From Thermoanaerobaculia bacterium (lineage in GTDB: Bacteria; Acidobacteriota; Thermoanaerobaculia; Gp7-AA8): a stretch of 64,000 nt of DNA. The stretch covers positions 1 through 64,000 of the forward strand of contig JADGNY010000002.1 of NCBI GenBank assembly GCA_017883235.1, written 5' to 3'. Numbering within the stretch: the first letter of the stretch is position 1; each line of letters opens with the position of its first letter. Position numbers and translations under genes: made by a program. The notes beneath the pieces are model-generated. The model searched no databases, was not told the DNA's origin, and saw only the letters and a program-made list of their open reading frames with translations. Shown here in pieces: positions 26,634-32,609 of the stretch.

Positions 26634-27374
26634 TTACCCCTTCGAATGTTTGATTTCGACGCCGCCCATGATCGCGCTGCCGCGGATGATGAGCGTTGGC
26701 GCGTCGGCGGGGACGTCCCGCTCGGTCTTATCGACCATGCCGCCGAGGATTGCCACGGCCCGGTTATCGATTCGCCATCCCCGAGGGACGCGGATCTCGA
26801 TCCCGCCCCAGAAGGCCAGCACGTCGATGACCGCCTCTTTGGTGATCTTCGCGTCGCGGAGATTGATCTGACAGCCGCCCATGACCGCCACGGCGTCGCC
26901 ACCGGCGAAATCGCTCGATGCCACGCCGCGGCCGACGCCGCCCATGACCGCCACCGTGTGAAACGAGTTCGACTCCGCCGCGTTCTTTGCCACCGGCGAC
27001 AGCGCCTGTCGGATCAGAGATACGCCACCGACGCTGATCAGCAGCGGCCACACGCCGAGGATCGTGGCAACATGAAAGTGAGGCAGGAACGGCAGCGGCG
27101 GGAGAAACACCAGGCCGATGGCGATCAGCACGATCGCGGTCACCCACTGCCGCTGCGGGAAATGAGCGAGGCCCATCGCGATCACCACGAGAGGCCACCA
27201 TTCAAAATAGTCGGAGGCGTGCAGATCGCCCGTGTGGTCGAGCCATCCGATCACGCCGGCGGCGAGGATGGCCATGCCCCACACCAGCCGGGCCCAGGGA
27301 TTGTCGCCGCGCTTGCGCGCGCGAAGCCGGATCTCGGCTCTCAACCGACGCCGTTCGTCGTCATCTTCAAACAT
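26634..27374 (-). CDS. LiaF-like membrane protein (second copy)
   Basis: A 246-residue protein with three or four hydrophobic segments (about 25-135) and a soluble C-terminal domain rich in short Gly-Gly turns (AVMGGVGRG, AVMGGCQIN, FWGGIEIRVP, IMGGVEIKH), the beta-stacked LiaF/VraT C-terminal domain. LiaF inhibits its partner kinase in Firmicutes until cell-wall stress relieves it. It overlaps the middle membrane gene by eight bases and lies three bases before the kinase gene. Confidence 0.85.
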   Translation of the reverse strand: MFEDDDERRRLRAEIRLRARKRGDNPWARLVWGMAILAAGVIGWLDHTGDLHASDYFEWWPLVVIAMGLAHFPQRQWVTAIVLIAIGLVFLPPLPFLPHFHVATILGVWPLLISVGGVSLIRQALSPVAKNAAESNSFHTVAVMGGVGRGVASSDFAGGDAVAVMGGCQINLRDAKITKEAVIDVLAFWGGIEIRVPRGWRIDNRAVAILGGMVDKTERDVPADAPTLIIRGSAIMGGVEIKHSKG

Positions 27375-27741
27375 GATTGCTCTCCCGTTCTTCGTCGTCG
27401 CGGCGCCGCGCCGGACCGACGATGGTCCTCACGATGATGCCGGCGCCAAGAATCACCAGAAGAAACGGCCAGGACGATTCGTAGGTGAAGCCGTGGAAGT
27501 GCAGCGTGACCGCCTCCAGCCACGCGCCGAGCGTGATCATCCAGAGACCTCCCCAGACCGACCGGCGGTGAAAGAGCTTCGAGATTCCGATGATCACGAT
27601 GATGAGTGGCCAGTACCTGCGCAGGGTCCAGGAGAAGTCGGCGATGCCGAGCCGGCCGAGCAGAAGGAACGTGCCGGCCGCGACAAGAAACAATCCCCAG
27701 AAGATCTGGTTGCCGTCGATGTGCCGCCGATCGCCGTTCAT
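27367..27741 (-). CDS. Small DUF5668-like membrane protein
   Basis: A 124-residue protein with about four hydrophobic helices (WGLFLVAAGTFLLLGRLG, WPLIIVIIGISKLF and two more), matching the N-terminal membrane module of the LiaF-like proteins on either side but lacking their beta-stacked C-terminal domain. It ends in a short charged tail. Start at 27741 (MNGDRRHIDGNQIFWG) overlaps the upstream gene by four bases. Confidence 0.8.
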   Translation of the reverse strand: MNGDRRHIDGNQIFWGLFLVAAGTFLLLGRLGIADFSWTLRRYWPLIIVIIGISKLFHRRSVWGGLWMITLGAWLEAVTLHFHGFTYESSWPFLLVILGAGIIVRTIVGPARRRDDEERESNHV

Positions 27742-28460
27742 ATCGCCTCCGCGGCTACGCTCTTGATCTCGATTCCGGCCATGATGGCCAGTCCGTTGAC
27801 GACCAGCCTCCGCCCGCCGGGCGCGGCTTTCGTCTTGATTTCCGCTCCCCCCATGATCGGAACGGTGTTTCCGATCACCTCCCACCCCTCGGGGACTTTG
27901 ATCTCGATACCGCCCCAGACGGCGATGATCTCGAGCTCGGCCGTCCCCTGTTCCATGTCCGCCTTCGTCAGATCGAGCTCGCAGCCGCCCATGAAGGCGA
28001 AGATCCGGCCGCCGGCGTAGTTGCGCGTGGTGACCTTTTCCTTGCGTACCCCGAGGATGGCCCAGATCGTCGACGCCGGCTCACCCGACAAGTGCGAAAC
28101 ACGAAATCCGAAGGCCCGGGCCACGATCGCCAGTCCTCCGAAGATCAGAGCAATCGGCCAGAAGTCGAAGATGGAGAATTGCAGCCAGTCATTGTTGAAG
28201 ACGATCAGCAGGGCGCCGCCTCCGATCAACAGGATCGGCAGCGTCTTGTTGCGGCGGTCCTGAAACTTCAGGATGCCGATGGCGATGAGGACCACCGGCC
28301 AGTAGGGAAGAATCCGATCCGCGTCGGCGAGATCGAGGTTGTCGAGCGTCAGCAGCACGCCGAGTAGGGTGAAGAAGATGCCGACGATCAGCTTCACGCT
28401 GATCTTCGCACTCGTCCCGTCAACTGCCGGTGGCTGGTTCTGTGTGATCGATACGTTCAT
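27738..28460 (-). CDS. LiaF-like membrane protein (first copy)
   Basis: A 240-residue protein and the first gene of the operon. It has four hydrophobic segments (about 20-130), then the LiaF-type C-terminal domain with repeated Gly-Gly turns (FAFMGGCELDL, VWGGIEIKVP, IMGGAEIKTK, IMAGIEIKS). Start at 28460 is supported by AAAGGA about nine bases upstream. With its near-duplicate at 26634 it suggests an internal gene duplication around the small middle protein. Confidence 0.86.
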   Translation of the reverse strand: MNVSITQNQPPAVDGTSAKISVKLIVGIFFTLLGVLLTLDNLDLADADRILPYWPVVLIAIGILKFQDRRNKTLPILLIGGGALLIVFNNDWLQFSIFDFWPIALIFGGLAIVARAFGFRVSHLSGEPASTIWAILGVRKEKVTTRNYAGGRIFAFMGGCELDLTKADMEQGTAELEIIAVWGGIEIKVPEGWEVIGNTVPIMGGAEIKTKAAPGGRRLVVNGLAIMAGIEIKSVAAEAI

Positions 28461-28570
28461 GAGCGAAATCCTTTCGTTGAGCTTCAGCGGCAAGATACGG
28501 AGGCTCACGCGGCTTGTCTGCACCCGACCGGCGAACGGTGGTGGAAAGGCGGTGAGTGGAGCCGATCAAA

Positions 28571-28648
28571 GGATGAAATCTGAAGGATGAAGGATGAATG
28601 TGCGGTTTGATTCATCCTTCATCCTTCATCCTTCCGCCTTCATCCTTG
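28571..28648. repeat. Heptamer inverted element (GAAGGAT / ATCCTTC)
   Basis: Left arm has tandem GAAGGAT units and the right arm tandem ATCCTTC units. 28581-28599 and 28610-28628 pair perfectly over 19 bp around a 10-base loop. Degenerate heptamers (CGCCTTC, ATCCTTG) continue on the right. One of five inverted 7-bp elements in the window. Confidence 0.85.
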
Positions 28649-28721
28649 CCTCTGCCTCCGTGGTGAAGGCTCTTTCAACGAACCACTAGGAGTCTGCGCG
28701 GCAGAACGATGGAGCGAAAAC

Positions 28722-28767
28722 GGTGGCCGAGCCTTGGGCAACCAACGCTGCCGGCCGTGCCGGCCTA
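28722..28767. repeat. Dispersed 46-bp repeat, copy 2
   Basis: Same 46 bp as 18-63 apart from one base; contains GCCGGCCGTGCCGGC. It ends 11 bp before the chosen start of the DUF1028 gene, so it forms part of that gene's leader. Confidence 0.85.
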
Positions 28768-28778
28768 GAATGCAGCTC

Positions 28779-29831
28779 ATGAAGAAGCTTCTCCTGCTCG
28801 CCCTTCTCACCGCGCAGCCGCTGTTCGCGCAGATCCGTCCCGTCAACACCTTCTCGATCGTGGCGCGCGATCCCCAGACGGGGCAGATCGGCGTCGCGGT
28901 GCAGTCGCACTGGTTCGCGGTCGGGCAGATCGTGCCGTGGGCCGAGGCGGGCGTGGGGGCGGTGGCGACGCAGAGTTTCGTCGATCCCTCGTATGGCCAG
29001 CTCGGGCTCGATCTTCTGCGCACCGGCAAGTCTGCCCCTGACGCGCTTCGGGGTCTCCTCGGCGCGGACCCATCCTGCGAGGTGCGGCAGGTGGCGATGA
29101 TCGACGCCGCCGGCAACGTGGCCACATTCACCGGAGCGCACGACATCCAGGCCGCGGGTGGGGTGGCCGGTGGTGGCGACGCCGCGAAGCAGATCCCGTG
29201 CGGGACCGCGGGCGGGCTGCTGATGCTCGGGCACGGCTTCTCGGCGCAGGCGAACCTGATGGCCAACGACAAGGTCTGGCCGGCCATGGCAAAGGCATAC
29301 GCCGAGGCCACCGGCGATATCGCCGATCACCTGCTCGCCGCGCTCGATGCCGCCCAATCGGTCGGCGGCGACATCCGTGGGAAGCAGTCAGCGGCGTTGA
29401 TCGTCGTCAGCGGCAAGTCGTCCGGCAAACGTTGGCAGGACGAGGTCTTCAATCTTCGCGTCGACGACAATCCAACGCCGCTCGTCGAGCTGCGCCGTCT
29501 CGTCGCTCTGCAGCGCGCCTACAACCACATGAACGCCGGCGATCTGGCCACGGAGCACAACGACAACGAGGGGGCGCTGCGCGAGTACAGCGCGGCCGAG
29601 AAGATTGCCGCGACGACGACCGGAGTGCCGCAAAGCCGCTACGCCGAGATGATCTACTGGCACGCCGTGGCTCTCGTCAACATGAAGCGCGTCGACGAAG
29701 CGCTTCCGCTGTTCGCGCGGTCATTCGATATGGAGCCGGGCTGGCGCGAGCTGACGCCGCGGCTGCCCCACGCCGGGCTGCTGCCGGATGATCCGAAACT
29801 GATCGAGCGGATCGTCGGTGCGCACAAGTAA
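28779..29831 (+). CDS. DUF1028 family exported protein
   Basis: A 350-residue protein with a signal peptide (MKKLLLLALLTAQPLFAQ) and then the DUF1028 domain (NTFSIVARDPQTGQIGVAVQSHWFAVG ... ATQSFVDPSYG ... AAGGVAGGGDAAKQ region), an Ntn-hydrolase-like fold of unknown activity. The last 100 residues look like TPR helices (ALREYSAAEKIA, YAEMIYWHAVAL, ALPLFARSF). ATG at 28770 is the alternative start. The upstream 46-bp repeat is in its leader; an inverted repeat ending in a T run follows. Confidence 0.88.
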   Translation: MKKLLLLALLTAQPLFAQIRPVNTFSIVARDPQTGQIGVAVQSHWFAVGQIVPWAEAGVGAVATQSFVDPSYGQLGLDLLRTGKSAPDALRGLLGADPSCEVRQVAMIDAAGNVATFTGAHDIQAAGGVAGGGDAAKQIPCGTAGGLLMLGHGFSAQANLMANDKVWPAMAKAYAEATGDIADHLLAALDAAQSVGGDIRGKQSAALIVVSGKSSGKRWQDEVFNLRVDDNPTPLVELRRLVALQRAYNHMNAGDLATEHNDNEGALREYSAAEKIAATTTGVPQSRYAEMIYWHAVALVNMKRVDEALPLFARSFDMEPGWRELTPRLPHAGLLPDDPKLIERIVGAHK

Positions 29832-29841
29832 GGACGAAGAA

Positions 29842-29964
29842 CCATCCGCAGATGACGCAGATGAAACCAGAAACCAGAAACCAGAAACCAGAATGCTCCG
29901 CTCAGCCGCCATTTCTGGTTTCTGGTTTCATCTTTCTGGTTTCATCCGCGCCATCTGCGGATGG
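29842..29964. repeat. Long inverted repeat with GAAACCA heptamers, possible terminator
   Basis: Left arm: CCATCCGCAGATGACGCAG then four tandem GAAACCA heptamers. Right arm: TTTCTGG units, then CATCTGCGGATGG. The arms face each other over 123 bp with a centre near 29905, and the right arm is followed by CCTTTTTC. It can fold into a long hairpin and may end DUF1028 transcription. The heptamer part belongs to the same class as 28571, 50637, 52399 and 53752. Confidence 0.82.
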
Positions 29965-29996
29965 CCTTTTTCAGCCCACCTCTATACTCGCGCGGC

Positions 29997-31349
29997 ATGA
30001 GGCTACGCATCGCCGCCGTCGTGCTCCTTCTCTCCGCGCAGACGATCCTCGCCGCACCGCCGGTCGATCGCGCGGCCATGGCCGCGAAGGTCCGCGCGGA
30101 GTTTCTCCATTCGTGGAAGGCCTACGAACAATACGCGTGGGGCCATGACGAGCTGCGCCCGATCAGCAAACAACCGCGCGACTGGTACGGCCAGTCGCTG
30201 CTCATGACGCCGGTCGATTCGCTCGACACGCTGCTGCTCATGGGCTTCCACGACGAGGCGGAGAAAGCGAAGACGCTGATCGTCGATCGCCTCTCCTTCG
30301 ACAAGGACATCTCCGTGAAGGTCTTCGAGGTGACGATCCGTCTCCTCGGCGGGCTCCTCTCCGGCTATGAGATGACCGGCGACCCGCGCCTGCTCCACCT
30401 CGCCGACGACCTCGGCACGCGCCTCCTGCCGGCGTTCAACTCGCCGACAGGCATGCCCTACATGTACGTCAACCTGCGCACCGGAAAGACCTCCGGCGCC
30501 CGCTCCAATCCCGCCGAGATCGGCACGCTCATCCTCGAGTTCGGAACCCTCAGCAAGCTGACGCACAAGCCGGTCTACTTCGACAAGGCCAAGCGCGCCA
30601 TCGTCGAGCTGTACAAGCGCCGCTCGAAGCTCGATCTCTCCGGCGAGGAGATCGACGTCGAGACCGGCGCCTGGGTCAGCAAGGCCAGCCACGTCGGCGG
30701 CGGGATCGATTCGTATTACGAGTACCTGCTGAAGTGCTCTCGGCTTTTTAATGACAGCGGGTGCGCCTCGATGTGGAAGACCACCATCGCCGCGCTGAAC
30801 AAGCATCTCGCCGACGAAGCGCCGTCCGGCTTCTGGTACGGCGAGGTGAACATGGACAGCGGCAAGCGCACCGCCTCCGAGTTTGGCGCCCTCCACGCTT
30901 TCCTCCCCGCCGTGCTTGTCCTCGGCGGCGACGTCAAACGCGGCCGCCGCCTCGAAGAGTCATGCTTCCGCATGTGGACCCTGCGCGGCATCGAGCCGGA
31001 AGTCCTCGACTACCGGACCATGACGATCAAAGAGCCCGGCTACCAACTCCGCCCCGAGATCGTCGAGTCGGCCTACTACCTCCACCACGCCACCCACGAC
31101 CCCCGCTACCTGATGATGGGCCAAACCTTCTTCGACGCCCTCGTAACCCACTGCCGCACCGACGCCGGCTACACGACGCTCAAGAGCGTGGTGACGATGG
31201 AGAAGAGCGACCTGATGCCCAGCTACTTCCTGGCCGAGACGCTCAAGTACCTCTACCTGCTATTCGCGCCCGAGTCGGTGCTCGATCTCGACAAGGTGGT
31301 GTTCAACACCGAGGCGCATCCGTTGAAGCGGACGTGGAAGGTAAAATAG
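29997..31349 (+). CDS. Glycoside hydrolase family 47 (alpha-1,2-mannosidase) with signal peptide
   Basis: A 450-residue exported protein (signal peptide MRLRIAAVVLLLSAQTILAA) of the GH47 class I alpha-mannosidase family, better known from eukaryotic N-glycan trimming. Family blocks present: TPVDSLDTLLLMG, GGGIDSYYEYLLK, LRPEIVESAYYL and the C-terminal TEAHPL whose Thr binds calcium. The start at 29997 follows from the signal peptide. Bacterial members exist but are uncommon. Probably secreted or periplasmic, acting on mannose-containing glycans from the environment. It follows the DUF1028 gene after the inverted repeat. Confidence 0.9.
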   Translation: MRLRIAAVVLLLSAQTILAAPPVDRAAMAAKVRAEFLHSWKAYEQYAWGHDELRPISKQPRDWYGQSLLMTPVDSLDTLLLMGFHDEAEKAKTLIVDRLSFDKDISVKVFEVTIRLLGGLLSGYEMTGDPRLLHLADDLGTRLLPAFNSPTGMPYMYVNLRTGKTSGARSNPAEIGTLILEFGTLSKLTHKPVYFDKAKRAIVELYKRRSKLDLSGEEIDVETGAWVSKASHVGGGIDSYYEYLLKCSRLFNDSGCASMWKTTIAALNKHLADEAPSGFWYGEVNMDSGKRTASEFGALHAFLPAVLVLGGDVKRGRRLEESCFRMWTLRGIEPEVLDYRTMTIKEPGYQLRPEIVESAYYLHHATHDPRYLMMGQTFFDALVTHCRTDAGYTTLKSVVTMEKSDLMPSYFLAETLKYLYLLFAPESVLDLDKVVFNTEAHPLKRTWKVK

Positions 31350-31355
31350 GGTGCC

Positions 31356-31502
31356 ATGAGCGACGAATCCGATGGCGACGTCGATCAGGAATGGTTGGAC
31401 GAGATCGAGCGCCGCTGCGCCGCTGTCGATGCCGGAGAGGCAGTCACGTCTGACTGGAAAGAGTTCCGCGATCGGGTTGAACGAGAAATCTTCGGCAGGT
31501 GA
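31356..31502 (+). CDS. Small addiction-module-like protein (orphan)
   Basis: A 48-residue acidic protein, MSDESDGDVDQEWLDEIE onward, with the W-(x)n-E-x-R and later DWKEFRDRV pattern of the putative addiction module component family (antitoxins usually paired with a RelE/ParE toxin). No toxin gene follows; the next kilobase is repeats. Starts 7 bp after the GH47 stop, so it is probably on the same transcript. Confidence 0.6.
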   Translation: MSDESDGDVDQEWLDEIERRCAAVDAGEAVTSDWKEFRDRVEREIFGR

Positions 31503-31667
31503 CGAAACCGCTTCGTCCGAACGAGTTTGCTGAAGCCTAATCGCGACGGAGTGGCTGGCGTCTCGCCGACTTTAGCCGCAAGCCAGGGACCAATGTGGCA
31601 TTGGCACAGACCCTTTTCCGGATGTCAATAGGCACACCGACGACGTTCGCCGCACACCCGCGGCGTA

Positions 31668-32068
31668 ACACGACACACAGGCAGAGGGACACGACACACA
31701 GGCGGAGGGACACGACACGCGGGCGGAGGAACGCGACACGCGGGTGGAGGAACACGACACGCGGGCGGAGGAACACGACACGCGGGCGGAGGAACACGAC
31801 ACGCGGGCGGAGGGACACGACACGCAGGCGGAGGAACACGACACGCGGGCGGAGGAACGCGACACGCCGGGCGGAGGGACACGACACACAGGCGGAGGAA
31901 CACGACACGCAGGCGGAGGAACACGACACGCGGGCGGAGGAACGCGACACGCCGGGCGGAGGGACACGACACACAGGCGGAGGAACACGACACGCGGGCG
32001 GAGGAACGCGACACACAGGCGGAGGAACACGACACGCGGGCGGAGGAACGCGACACACTGGCGGAGGA
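31668..32068. repeat. Tandem array of 19 units of 21 bp
   Basis: Consensus ACACGACACGCGGGCGGAGG plus one A or G. Seventeen units are 21 bp and two (starting ACGCGACACGCCGGG) are 22 bp. Variation is mostly at fixed positions (ACAC/ACGC, CGCGGG/CACAGG/CGCAGG). The two 22-bp units begin the same three-unit block, indicating block duplication. A partial twentieth unit follows at 32069. All frames are open because the unit lacks stop codons, but each 22-bp unit shifts the frame, which argues against a protein. Confidence 0.92.
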
Positions 32069-32400
32069 ACACGGGAAGATCTCGAGCGCGCGCCTCCCTC
32101 CCCTCGAGAGCCCTTCTCCCCCGCGCTTTCCAGCGGGGGAGAAGGGCCTGCCCTGAGCGAGCGCAGCGAGTCGAAGGGTGGCGAAGCCGGAGGAGGGGGC
32201 GGTGCTTGCGATGTCCCGACCGGCATCCACGGTTTGGTGCGGCTGCGCGGCGCTGTAAGCCTATCAACGGCCTCCGTGAGCGGACGGAGTCACCATTTCT
32301 GGTGATTGATGCGCATCTCGACTGCCCAATCGCCCGAATCGCCGGGACCGATGTGGCACAGATGTTCACCATTATTGGTGAGATTCCGACCTCAACGGAG

Positions 32401-32464
32401 CATTCGTTCTCGTCACGCGAGCATTCGTTTGTTGTCACGCGAGCGTTCGTTCTCGTCACGCGAG
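32401..32464. repeat. Short tandem array, about 3 units of 21-22 bp
   Basis: CATTCGTTCTCGTCACGCGA plus G, then a 22-bp variant with TTGTTG, then CGTTCG..., and a broken fourth unit CGTTCGCGTGTGACC. Different sequence from the array at 31668 but the same period. It lies about 150 bp beyond the stop of the TIR gene. Confidence 0.8.
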
Positions 32465-32609
32465 CGTTCGCGTGTGACCTCAACCGAGCGTTCGGCGAAC
32501 CGGCAAATGTCAGCCCTTCGGACTTAACTGCTGTCCTGCCAGGATTTGGTTAACCCACGTTTCTTCAGACGCTTACGTAGAGTCGCGACGTCCCACGTTC
32601 GCCGCCCAC

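Larger units (their letters stand above)
28461..28778. other. 318-bp gap between divergent genes with two repeats
   Basis: No gene seen. It should contain the promoters for the LiaF operon (minus) and the DUF1028 gene (plus). It also holds the heptamer inverted repeat at 28571-28648 and the second copy of the 46-bp repeat at 28722-28767. Confidence 0.7.
31503..32609. other. 1.1-kb non-coding repeat field
   Basis: Long frames exist on both strands, but they follow from the repeats, not from genes. Contents: a GGCGTCTCGCC motif near 31559 (shared with 41184-41309), a GTGGCA...GGCACAGAC fragment near 31594, the 19-unit array at 31668-32068, a C/G-rich segment to about 32215, two small hairpins TCACCA-N4-TGGTGA (32290-32305 and 32367-32382), and a second short array at 32401-32464. 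No promoter or RNA gene is recognised. Confidence 0.7.

Noticed and set aside
31668-32068. CRISPR array
   Set aside because: Units are 21 bp, directly abutting, with no unique spacers and no cas genes.
31572-32553. Long open frames on both strands across the 21-bp array (up to 303 codons)
   Set aside because: They exist in several frames at once because the repeat unit has no stop codons, the heptapeptide changes at the 22-bp units, and there is no ribosome site or domain.
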